Positions 6,669-13,836 of a DNA stretch of 14,700 bases are shown here, one piece after another. The stretch's first letter is position 1. Each line of letters opens with the position of its first letter. The notes under the pieces were generated by a model, which saw nothing but the letters and a program-made list of their open reading frames with translations, made no database searches and was not told the DNA's origin. This DNA comes from Spirochaeta sp. (GTDB taxonomy: Bacteria > Spirochaetota > Spirochaetia > DSM-27196 > SLAA01): NCBI GenBank assembly GCA_020201015.1, contig JAIVHN010000209.1:7688-22387 (forward strand), in the 5' to 3' direction. Position numbers and translations under genes: made by a program.

Positions 6669-7987
6669 CGATACTTTCGATTGTAGACGCTCAGCAGTAA
6701 ACCCACTCCAATCATTCCGGTCCACAAAGTAGAACCACCGTAAGACAAGAAAAATAGCGGGAGTCCGGTAATAGGGAGTATTCCCATGGCCATGCCAATG
6801 TTAACCACAAAGTGCGTGAAAATCATTCCCGCCACCCCGGCCGCAACGTAAGCCCCAAAGGCGTCTTTAGCGTATCCAAGTATGAGCACCGCCCGCAACA
6901 GGATAAGGAAGAAGAGAATAAAGATGCCAAAGGCTCCGATGAATCCCCACTCCTCGGCAATAATTGAAAAGATGAAGTCGGTACTCTGCTGCGGAAGATA
7001 CTGAAAATGGCTCTGCGTACCCTGCAGAAAACCTTTACCCCAGACGCCGCCGGAGCCGACGGCAGTAACCGACTGAATCGTGTTCCAACCCGCGCCACGG
7101 GGATCTATACTCGGATCTAAAAAGACCACCAGTCTCATTAGCTGGTGATACGGTCGGAGAAAACCCCGTACAAATACCGAGGCCGCCACACCAAGCGCCG
7201 GGATAGAGACACCGTAGGCGATAGCTGTAAACCATCGACGTTTCGTGACTACCCGTCCGATGATCGCAAGTAGGACAACGAGTACCAGGCTGGCGAGAAG
7301 TATAGTAACTGGCCCTGATTCGCTAAGCACCGATATGAGCGGTGAGTGGCGTTCAAGCACAAACTGCTCATAGGTCGGCAAGAGCGTGAAGAGTAGCACA
7401 CACACTCCGGAGAGTATAAAAAACCCTACATGGCTTGCTTTGGCGCCAGCCACAAATGCCATGACAATATAAAGTGGAAAGAATACGGCGGCGGTACCAA
7501 GATCCGGCTGAACCGCTATCAACAGGGTTGGCGGAATCACCAAAAGCATGCCGAGGACGAAGGTAGGAAGCTTGCGAATTCCGTTTGCCACGTAATCAAG
7601 ATATTTAGCCACTACAAGAATGAAGGCAAGTTTTGCAAACTCCGAAGGCTGTATACCGAATTGCCAAAGCCCAAGCCAGCGGCGAGCTCCGTTAACTACA
7701 CGGCCAAACAAAAGCGTTATCACGAGGAGCAACAGCATCGCCACGAAAAGATATACCGCAACGTCGCGGTAAACGCGGTAGTCGGTGAATGCGACAGTTA
7801 GCATGAGTAGTAAGCCAATTCCGGCCCAGATGATCTGCCGAACATATTCGCTAGAAAACACGATTCCGGTGGATGTCACACCGCTTGAGTAAATAAAGAG
7901 GATACCCACAATCGTTAGCAGCAAGACTGAGAAAAAGAGAAGAATGTCGAACTCAAATATTGAGTGGGATCGCGTTTCGTGCAACAA
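6665..7987 (-). CDS. rodA: RodA-type SEDS peptidoglycan glycosyltransferase
   Basis: Polytopic membrane enzyme that polymerises lipid II into glycan strands during cell elongation, normally working with a class B penicillin-binding protein (PBP2). Family motifs are NGARRWLGLWQFGIQPSEFAK (about 99-119), QPDLGTA (160-166), the extracellular loop DPSIDPRGAGWNTIQS (291-306), PQQSTDFIFSIIAEEWGF (332-349) and GLPLFFLSYGGST (408-420). At 440 residues it is longer than the roughly 370 of E. coli RodA; extra sequence lies between QPDLGT and the DPSIDP loop (about 205-275) and appears to include additional hydrophobic segments. The start is TTG at 7987, followed immediately by a second TTG; GAGG at 7994-7991 favours either one, and no ATG occurs before residue 62. 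It lies 9 bases behind pepD and is probably coupled to it. No PBP2 or mreBCD genes are next to it. Confidence 0.92.
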   Translation of the reverse strand: MLHETRSHSIFEFDILLFFSVLLLTIVGILFIYSSGVTSTGIVFSSEYVRQIIWAGIGLLLMLTVAFTDYRVYRDVAVYLFVAMLLLLVITLLFGRVVNGARRWLGLWQFGIQPSEFAKLAFILVVAKYLDYVANGIRKLPTFVLGMLLVIPPTLLIAVQPDLGTAAVFFPLYIVMAFVAGAKASHVGFFILSGVCVLLFTLLPTYEQFVLERHSPLISVLSESGPVTILLASLVLVVLLAIIGRVVTKRRWFTAIAYGVSIPALGVAASVFVRGFLRPYHQLMRLVVFLDPSIDPRGAGWNTIQSVTAVGSGGVWGKGFLQGTQSHFQYLPQQSTDFIFSIIAEEWGFIGAFGIFILFFLILLRAVLILGYAKDAFGAYVAAGVAGMIFTHFVVNIGMAMGILPITGLPLFFLSYGGSTLWTGMIGVGLLLSVYNRKYR

Positions 7988-7996
7988 ATACCTCGC

Positions 7997-9445
7997 TTAA
8001 AAACGGCCAAGAAATGACTTTAGAAACTCGTACACCCGGACCGCAGAGCTAATTGACAAGCGCTCATCAGGGCTATGAGGCCCACGAATGTCTGGCCCAA
8101 TAGAGACCATTTCCATTCCGGGAATCTTAGATCCTATCACACCACACTCCAGACCGGCATGAACCACCGCTACCTCAATCTCGGCACCGTTCATCTCTTG
8201 ATACAAGTCTCGGCATTTTGCAAGCAAAGCCGAGTGCGGATTCGGTCGCCAGGCCGGATACTCACTTACATACCGCACCGAGCCGCCCGCTGCCTCAGCC
8301 GCGGCACGAACCCGTTCAGCAGCAGCGTTACAAAGACTTGCTACACTTGAACGCTGACTTGTGAGTAGTTCGAGTGTCTCTCCCTGGATCTTTGCGGCCG
8401 CCAGGTTGCTTGAGGTCTCCACAACTCCCGGGGTAACCCTGCTCATGCCCAACACACCATGCGGTATAAGAAGCAAGGTCCGGATAAGTGACACACTTGA
8501 GTCCGGCGTCGTTGCAGCGCCAGCTGGTGTGGATGTTTCACTCAGGGTAACCCGCAGTTTCGGTTCTATATCTCCAATTTCGCTCTGTATCTCTTGCTCT
8601 ATTTCCGATACCAGGTTCTTGAGTTTTTCACCGGATTCCTGTGGCGCCGACAGCACAACTGCACACTCTCGCGGAATTGCATTGTGTTTGTCACCACCGC
8701 TTAGAGCGGAGATTCGTAGCGGCGCTTGCCGGGAAAGACGGTCAAGCACCCGTGCGCACAGCGATATCGCATTCCCCAGGCCCACATGGATCTCGGTACC
8801 GGAGTGCCCGCCATTGAGGCCCAGCACCTCAAGTTCGTAACTCAGAGAGTTTTCCGGAATCGATTCAGTGCTCAGCGGCACCTTCCCCTCGGTGTTCTTG
8901 CCTCCTGCACAGCCAATGCAGACAACGCCCTCATCCTCACTGTCTAAATTTACCAAAATTCTCCCAGTTATGAGGGTTGGATCAAGCTCCAGCGCTCCTA
9001 TAAGGCCGCTTTCCTCGTCCATAGTAAATAGGAGCTCTAACGGCCCGTGCTCTACGTTATCTTCGAGGACGGCAAGCATCATGGCCACCGCAATCCCGTT
9101 ATCGGCCCCCAGGGTCGTGCCGTCGGCCTTGAGCCAGTCACCGTCACGCACAACTCGGATTGCATCCTTCTGAAAATCAAACTCGACAGCTCGGTTTTTT
9201 TCGCAGACCATGTCCATGTGCCCCTGTAGCACAACCGTTGGTCTACCCTCCTTGCCCGAGCTTGCCGGCACGTTTACCACAAGGTTGCCGACGGAATCGG
9301 TGCGGTGAGAGAAGTTTCGTTTCTCGGCCTCCTCTATCAACCATGCACGAACTTTCTCTTCCTTTTGGGACGGCCGGGGGATACGGGTAATGGCCTCGAA
9401 AGCCGCCCATAGACTGCGAGGTTCTAGTCCTTCAAAAGCATTCAT
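7997..9445 (-). CDS. pepD: Cytosol non-specific dipeptidase (M20 family aminoacyl-histidine dipeptidase)
   Basis: Two-zinc cytosolic peptidase that splits dipeptides such as Xaa-His (carnosine-type). At 482 residues it matches PepD. Aligned by motif to the known family, the metal ligands are His76 and Asp115 (QGHMDMVCEKN and TLGADNGIAVAM), Glu145 (MDEESGLIGA), Asp168 (VNLDSEDEG) and His457 (GPHSPDE). The catalytic pair is Asp78 and Glu144. The central lid domain contains GGHSGTEIHVGLGNA, also typical. ATG 9445 has GGAG about 10 bases upstream, within a set of GTTAG/CTAAC repeats. The gene runs into rodA with 9 bases between, forming a pepD-rodA unit. It faces the peptide importer and would process what that system brings in. 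It is divergent from the histidine kinase gene. Confidence 0.95.
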   Translation of the reverse strand: MNAFEGLEPRSLWAAFEAITRIPRPSQKEEKVRAWLIEEAEKRNFSHRTDSVGNLVVNVPASSGKEGRPTVVLQGHMDMVCEKNRAVEFDFQKDAIRVVRDGDWLKADGTTLGADNGIAVAMMLAVLEDNVEHGPLELLFTMDEESGLIGALELDPTLITGRILVNLDSEDEGVVCIGCAGGKNTEGKVPLSTESIPENSLSYELEVLGLNGGHSGTEIHVGLGNAISLCARVLDRLSRQAPLRISALSGGDKHNAIPRECAVVLSAPQESGEKLKNLVSEIEQEIQSEIGDIEPKLRVTLSETSTPAGAATTPDSSVSLIRTLLLIPHGVLGMSRVTPGVVETSSNLAAAKIQGETLELLTSQRSSVASLCNAAAERVRAAAEAAGGSVRYVSEYPAWRPNPHSALLAKCRDLYQEMNGAEIEVAVVHAGLECGVIGSKIPGMEMVSIGPDIRGPHSPDERLSISSAVRVYEFLKSFLGRF

Positions 9446-9464
9446 GTTAGCTAACTCCAGTTAG
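9446..9464 (-). promoter_or_regulatory. GTTAG/CTAAC repeat cluster around the pepD ribosome binding site
   Basis: Reading the pepD strand, the bases before its ATG are CTAAC (9464-9460), TGGA, GTTAG (9455-9451) and CTAAC (9450-9446). As RNA, the first two arms can pair and put the GGA of the ribosome binding site in a 4-base loop; as DNA, GTTAGCTAAC (9446-9455) is a perfect palindrome. It could be an operator or a translational control element, or chance. Confidence 0.3.
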
Positions 9465-9474
9465 AAAGTTTGAG

Positions 9475-9505
9475 GATCTTCGCATGCCCACGGCCAGCGA
9501 AGATC
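9475..9505. promoter_or_regulatory. Inverted repeat in the pepD/histidine-kinase divergent region (candidate operator)
   Basis: GATCTTCGC (9475-9483) and GCGAAGATC (9497-9505) are perfect 9-base complements separated by 13 bp. The arm centres are 22 bp apart, about two helical turns, as expected for a dimeric regulator bound on one face. The right arm covers the place where a -35 box would sit for the TATAAT at 9518. The adjacent NtrC-type regulator is the obvious candidate binder, but this is inference. Confidence 0.5.
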
Positions 9506-9517
9506 GTGAATCTCAGG

Positions 9518-9523
9518 TATAAT
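9518..9523 (+). promoter_or_regulatory. -10 box for the histidine kinase cassette
   Basis: TATAAT is a perfect -10 hexamer 8 bases before ATG 9532. No recognisable -35 box lies 16-18 bp upstream; that place holds an arm of the inverted repeat, which suggests activator dependence or weak basal use. Initiation about 7 bases downstream would fall at the start codon and give a leaderless mRNA. Confidence 0.45.
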
Positions 9524-9531
9524 AATGCCTC

Positions 9532-10821
9532 ATGATGGAAACATGGACAAGACGGTCCCTGACACGACGTATCGCCGTTCCGCTTCTCATAGCTTCAACC
9601 GCACTAGTCATGGCGCCAGCCCTCCTTATGTTATCTCGTCGGAGCACGCACGGGCACGACTTACTCATGGAGTATGAAAGTCTCCAAGCCTCTGCAGTCA
9701 TTCTTGAGCTTTTTGTTCAACGGCGACCTATAGATCCGGCGGAAATCGACCCCAGTATCATTGGATTCGGCATTTACAACTCATTGGGCGAGTTGCAGCT
9801 GCAACACGGCAGCGTACCCGGTGAGCTTAGTCCCAACGATGCAGAAGGCTATACTCTCCTGCGAGACGCCGAACCTCCCCGCATCCGGGTTGTGCGTATC
9901 CTCGGGCGCACTATGCCCATGGGCCGCACACCGCTCGGCGCCGCCGACGCGGAGCGGCCGTCAATGAGAGGGCCAGGGTCCCGGATGCATGGCATACCAG
10001 CCCAGCCGTTAGTCCTGGTAGACTACGATATTTCAGATCATCTTGCCGAACAGCGATTTGGCCGTCTTGTGCTAACCGGATTCGCACTGGCACTTGCCGG
10101 GCTCTCGTGTGCCGCAATCATGCTCCATCACCGTCTTGAACGGTTTGCAGAACAGGAGGAACGCCGCCGAAAACTTGTGGAGCTGGGGCATGCTTCTCGC
10201 ACCCTCGCCCATGAGATTAAAAATCCCCTTGGCGCAATACGGATGCAGACCGCGCTGTTGCGCAAAAGGCTACACATAGAGGGCAGCTCCGAGATGCAGT
10301 CCGGGATTGAGATTCTGGAAAAGGAAACCGAGCGGATCGTGGTGCTGGTAGACGAGATGCGAAACTTCTTACGCTCCGGCGCAGGCACCCCTCAGCAACT
10401 AGATCTGGTAGAGTTCCTCCACGAAACGTGCGCGCAGTACAAGGACCGCGTCACCGCGCACTTGCCCGAGAGCCCGGCGCCACTGAATGCCGACCCAACT
10501 CGGCTTCGCTCGATAGTAGAGAACCTGTTGAGCAACGCACTTGAAGCCTCGCCCTCCGAGCAGCCGGTGCGATTATCTCTGCAGCAGCATCGTCGGAACT
10601 ATCGGCTGACGGTAAGTGATGCCGGGCCCGGCGTTGCACCTGAAGATAGGGAACGCATTTTTGGAGCATTTTACAGCACCAAACCACACGGTAGTGGCGT
10701 CGGGCTGGCCGTGGTACGGCAGTTTGTTGAGTCAGCCGGTGGTAAAGTAACCGTGGGCAGATCAGACGAGGGTGGAGCGGAGTTTATTGTGTCCTTACCG
10801 CGGGCTCAACCACGAAACTGA
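9532..10821 (+). CDS. Membrane sensor histidine kinase of a two-component system
   Basis: Inner-membrane kinase of 429 residues that should phosphorylate the NtrC-type regulator encoded next. The first helix is at about residues 14-35, a predicted periplasmic region at 36-176, and the second helix at about 177-198. A short linker leads to the HisKA domain with the phosphorylated His227 in LAHEIKNPLGAI. The ATP-binding domain has the N-box VENLLSNALEAS (329-340), the G1 box DAGPGV (363-368), FGAFYSTKPHGSGVGLAVV and the G2 box GSGVGL (387-392). The HEIKNP and FYSTKPHGSGVGL patterns fit the NtrB/AtoS/ZraS type of kinase that partners sigma-54 activators. No PAS domain or HAMP is obvious. The periplasmic sensor region resembles nothing I recognise, and holds a Met/Pro/Gly/Arg-rich stretch near 128-156. 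ATG 9532 and ATG 9535 are both possible starts and neither has a ribosome binding site at normal spacing. Confidence 0.93.
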   Translation: MMETWTRRSLTRRIAVPLLIASTALVMAPALLMLSRRSTHGHDLLMEYESLQASAVILELFVQRRPIDPAEIDPSIIGFGIYNSLGELQLQHGSVPGELSPNDAEGYTLLRDAEPPRIRVVRILGRTMPMGRTPLGAADAERPSMRGPGSRMHGIPAQPLVLVDYDISDHLAEQRFGRLVLTGFALALAGLSCAAIMLHHRLERFAEQEERRRKLVELGHASRTLAHEIKNPLGAIRMQTALLRKRLHIEGSSEMQSGIEILEKETERIVVLVDEMRNFLRSGAGTPQQLDLVEFLHETCAQYKDRVTAHLPESPAPLNADPTRLRSIVENLLSNALEASPSEQPVRLSLQQHRRNYRLTVSDAGPGVAPEDRERIFGAFYSTKPHGSGVGLAVVRQFVESAGGKVTVGRSDEGGAEFIVSLPRAQPRN

Positions 10822-10872
10822 CCAGGGAACGGAACCCAGAAACAAAGATTGCAGCCAGGAGGATAAAGGTTA

Positions 10873-12210
10873 ATGCGCGTTCTCATAGCCGACGATGAGC
10901 CAAACATTCGTAATTCGGTGGCCGAATACTTCAAGCTTGAGGGTATTGAAGCCCGGACCGTCGAAAATGGCGAGGCCGCCCGAAGAGTACTTGCCGAAGA
11001 GGCCTTTGACGCCGCAGTGCTGGACCTCCGTATGCCAGGCATTGATGGGTTGGCCGTACTTGAATGGACGCGCGCCGAGGGACCGTCGTTACCGGTAGTC
11101 ATGATTTCCGCTCATGGCGAGGTCAGAGATGCGGTGCGCGCAATGAAGTTAGGTGCAGCCGACTACCTTGTAAAACCTTTCGACCCAGATGAGTTGTTAC
11201 TGCGGCTGAAACAGGCCGTTGAGGCTCACCGGTTACGGCGCACGGCTGCTGCTTCAAGTTTTAGCGAGGAGTCCGGTCGACATCGCGGAGAAGAGAGTCG
11301 TAACGTCGCAATGCAAAAGGTTTACGAACTTGTACGGAAGGCTGCTCCAACGGACAGCACGATCCTTATCACCGGCGAAAGCGGCACCGGTAAGGAGGTG
11401 CTCGCACGCCGTATACATACCGTTTCCCGCCGCTCACAAGCGCCGTTTTGGGCGGTAAACTTGGGTGGGTTGCCCGAGACCTTAATAGAAAGCGAGCTGT
11501 TTGGCTATGAACGAGGTGCTTTTACCGGGGCCGATCGTCGCAAAGAAGGAATGTTTGAGTTAGCGTCATCCGGCACCTTGTTTCTGGATGAAATTGGAGA
11601 CATGCCCCTGCCTTTACAGGTCAAGCTGCTCCGTGTCATCCAGGAACGTAAGATCCAACGTCTTGGAGGCACCGGTTTGCTCCCGGTTGATGTTCGCATT
11701 GTTGCAGCAACCCACAGAGACCTTGACGTGATGGTTCGCGAAGGAAGCTTCAGGGAAGACCTGTATTATCGGCTAAACGTGATCAGGATTCACCTACCTG
11801 CGCTCCGGGAAAGACCGGAGGACATTCCGGGACTCCTGCGTCATTTTCTAAACACAGTCGCAGAGCGTACAGGCAAACACATAACCGCCGTTACCTCGGA
11901 GGCCATCCAGGCGCTCAAAGAGTATACTTTCCCAGGTAATGTGCGCGAGCTGGAAAACATGGTTGAGCGAGCAGTTATTCTATGCGAAGGTGACGAGCTC
12001 GGCGAACGCAATTTTGACATCCACGCTGCAAAGATGCGGCCCGAGCCGCGGGGCACTCTTGAACAACTTGAACGCGAAGCTGTTGTCGCAGCGCTGCAAC
12101 GGCATGAGTACAACAAGACCCGTGCCGCCGAGGAGCTAGGGGTAACCCGCAAGACGCTGTTCAATAAGATTAGGCATTACGAACTTGATACTAATACCTA
12201 TGGGGATTAA
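10873..12210 (+). CDS. NtrC-family sigma-54-dependent response regulator
   Basis: Transcription activator of 445 residues with three domains. The receiver at 1-115 has Asp7/Asp8, phosphorylated Asp51 in VLDLRMPG, and Lys101. The AAA+ ATPase at about 142-380 has Walker A GESGTGKE (168-175), the sigma-54-contacting loop GAFTGA (215-220) and Walker B TLFLDE (235-240), then DLYYRLNV and FPGNVREL. The Fis-type helix-turn-helix is at the C-terminus (about 410-435, NKTRAAEELGVTRKTLFNKI). All essential residues are present, so it should remodel RpoN holoenzyme at -24/-12 promoters. AGGAGG lies about 10 bases before ATG 10873. It is co-transcribed with the kinase 51 bp upstream and with the binding protein 8 bp downstream. 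Its targets are not evident in this window. It is likely to be autoregulatory. Confidence 0.95.
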   Translation: MRVLIADDEPNIRNSVAEYFKLEGIEARTVENGEAARRVLAEEAFDAAVLDLRMPGIDGLAVLEWTRAEGPSLPVVMISAHGEVRDAVRAMKLGAADYLVKPFDPDELLLRLKQAVEAHRLRRTAAASSFSEESGRHRGEESRNVAMQKVYELVRKAAPTDSTILITGESGTGKEVLARRIHTVSRRSQAPFWAVNLGGLPETLIESELFGYERGAFTGADRRKEGMFELASSGTLFLDEIGDMPLPLQVKLLRVIQERKIQRLGGTGLLPVDVRIVAATHRDLDVMVREGSFREDLYYRLNVIRIHLPALRERPEDIPGLLRHFLNTVAERTGKHITAVTSEAIQALKEYTFPGNVRELENMVERAVILCEGDELGERNFDIHAAKMRPEPRGTLEQLEREAVVAALQRHEYNKTRAAEELGVTRKTLFNKIRHYELDTNTYGD

Positions 12211-12218
12211 AAAGATAT

Positions 12219-13154
12219 ATGGGCAATAACACGAAACGAAGCGTAATTCTCATGGCCGTAGCTGCAATGCTACCGCTCCTATCGCTTCTTGGCTGTAGCC
12301 GGGAGCAGGCGGACCTTGGTACCGAACAGAAACCTCTTGTTTGGCTCCTCTCACCCGAAGGTGATTTAGACCAGCTGCAAAACTCTGCCAAGCAGATTAC
12401 CACGATCATATATGAGTTAACTGGGCTTCATGTCGAACCAAGTATCGCTGACAGCGAGGCGTTGATCGTTGCCGCCCTTGCAGAAAGGCCGGTGGCGGCA
12501 CATATGACCACACTCAGTTCCGCAGCCTATCTTCATGCCTCAGACCAGGGAAGTTCCACAGCCGCGTTACTGGGCATGCAGGACGGCGAAAATTATTTTC
12601 GAGCATATTTTATAAGCCATGCAGGCTCCGACATTGAAAGCCTATCGGACTTTCTCTCTCGAGATGGCACACCCGGTATGGCAATTGCCAAATCCGGCGC
12701 CTTGAGTGGACACATTATGCCGCTGGTACATCTGAGGGAAGCAGGCCTTGATCCGGAGAATGAGGATTTTTCATTCAATGAACAGAACGACGATGAGGGA
12801 GTCATAACCGCGGTGTACCGTCGTGAGGTAGCTGCAGGTGCGATAACCGAAGATCTCCGCGAAGAGCTCTCAGCTACCGAAGAACTGGACGATGTTCTTG
12901 AGCAGGTAGTTATCTTTGGTCGCACCAACCAAATTCCTCGACGAGGACTGCAGTTCTCACCTGTTGTGCCGGAATCTGCACAGCGGCAGATTATCAACGC
13001 GCTGCTGCAACAAAGCGAAAAACCCGAAGGACAGGAACGTATTCGTGGTTTATATGGTTGGGAATCCTTGAGCGAACACGGTGATGAACCCTATGGACCT
13101 ATACGCGAACTCATGCGTAGCACCGGCGTTTCTTTAGAAGACATGTCGCTGTAG
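12219..13154 (+). CDS. PhnD-like (phosphate/phosphonate-type) solute-binding lipoprotein without a transporter
   Basis: Periplasmic binding protein of 311 residues, anchored through a lipobox (LLGC, Cys26). The domain resembles the PhnD/Phosphonate-bd family: after a beta-strand start (PLVWLLSPEGDLDQL) come ELTGLHVEPSIADSEALIVA, the hinge pattern GTPGMAIAKSGALSGHIMPL with REAGLDPENEDFSF, then VAAGAITEDL and GRTNQIPRRGLQFSP. PhnD-type proteins normally feed an ABC importer, but no permease or ATPase lies beside this one. Its place 8 bases behind a histidine kinase and response regulator suggests that it senses a ligand and contacts the kinase's periplasmic domain, as binding proteins do in other three-component systems. 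The ligand is unknown; family members bind phosphonates, phosphite and unrelated anions. The ribosome binding site is weak (GGGGA at 12202-12206), so coupling to the regulator gene is likely. Confidence 0.8.
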   Translation: MGNNTKRSVILMAVAAMLPLLSLLGCSREQADLGTEQKPLVWLLSPEGDLDQLQNSAKQITTIIYELTGLHVEPSIADSEALIVAALAERPVAAHMTTLSSAAYLHASDQGSSTAALLGMQDGENYFRAYFISHAGSDIESLSDFLSRDGTPGMAIAKSGALSGHIMPLVHLREAGLDPENEDFSFNEQNDDEGVITAVYRREVAAGAITEDLREELSATEELDDVLEQVVIFGRTNQIPRRGLQFSPVVPESAQRQIINALLQQSEKPEGQERIRGLYGWESLSEHGDEPYGPIRELMRSTGVSLEDMSL

Positions 13155-13163
13155 TAACTAATA

Positions 13164-13829
13164 CTAATACACCGCGTAGCTGCGAAGATCCCGTACCACA
13201 AGTTTCACTTGTACTGTGGCCTGATACTCACCATTACGGAGGATAACCCGGGGCGCTGCAGACAAAACTAAACGCCCCGTTATCTCACGTGGCTTGTTGT
13301 AGACGCGAGCACGAAGGTATTCATGCACTGCGTTGCGGATGGCATCCTCAATTGCGCTCTGCTTGGCGCCGGTCCCCAGAATACGTGGGGCGTTTCCGGA
13401 GCCAGCGGCCTTGGCGACGGAACTCCGCGACCAGGCATCACGTCGGGTTTCTTCATGTGCCGCCAAGGTGTAGCGCAAGCGACCATACATTAAGTTCTCT
13501 TCATGCCGTATATCTAAAATCGTGAGCTGCTCGCCACCCCAGGGTATTTCAGCAATGGGGCTCAGCACAAACTCCTCTGCAACATCACGCTCGCGGTCAA
13601 GCGGCACGTAACGAAACTCAAATCCGTAAAGCATTCCCGCGAAAACAAAGCGTGCTTCCTCAAGTAGACGTCGGGCGGCCTCGTCGCGGCTAATAGGCGC
13701 AGGATCTGGTTCCCCTGCAATTGGTTGCAACTCAACCCATAGCTCTACATCATGCCGAGTTGGAGTCGCAAACGCCCCTTGCGCTACCATAGTGAGTACG
13801 AGTAAAAGTACAGTAGGAAGTCTCCTCAT
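13164..13829 (-). CDS. Secreted protein of unknown function
   Basis: I do not recognise this protein. From ATG 13829 it has 221 residues, with a clear Sec signal peptide (MRRLPTVLLLVLTMVAQGAFA) likely cut after AFA at residue 21 by signal peptidase I; there is no lipobox. The mature part mixes charged helices (RDEAARRLLEEARFVFAGML) with predicted beta-strand stretches at the end (ITGRLVLSAAPRVILRNGEY). No enzyme motif is visible. An in-frame TTG at 13853 would add 8 residues overlapping the rhomboid gene but has no ribosome site; ATG 13829 gives a proper signal peptide and lies 7 bases behind the rhomboid stop, implying translational coupling. It converges with the PhnD-like gene with 9 bp between stops. 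Confidence 0.8.
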   Translation of the reverse strand: MRRLPTVLLLVLTMVAQGAFATPTRHDVELWVELQPIAGEPDPAPISRDEAARRLLEEARFVFAGMLYGFEFRYVPLDRERDVAEEFVLSPIAEIPWGGEQLTILDIRHEENLMYGRLRYTLAAHEETRRDAWSRSSVAKAAGSGNAPRILGTGAKQSAIEDAIRNAVHEYLRARVYNKPREITGRLVLSAAPRVILRNGEYQATVQVKLVVRDLRSYAVY

Positions 13830-13836
13830 ACGGTAC

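Noticed and set aside
8361..8840. 159-codon open frame on the plus strand inside pepD
   Set aside because: It is a Ser/Pro/Arg-rich translation typical of an antisense shadow, and pepD is fully intact with all catalytic residues on the other strand.
13157..13170. Tandem ACTAAT-like repeat after the PhnD-like gene
   Set aside because: Only two imperfect units that include stop codons of both genes; too short to call a repeat element or a terminator.
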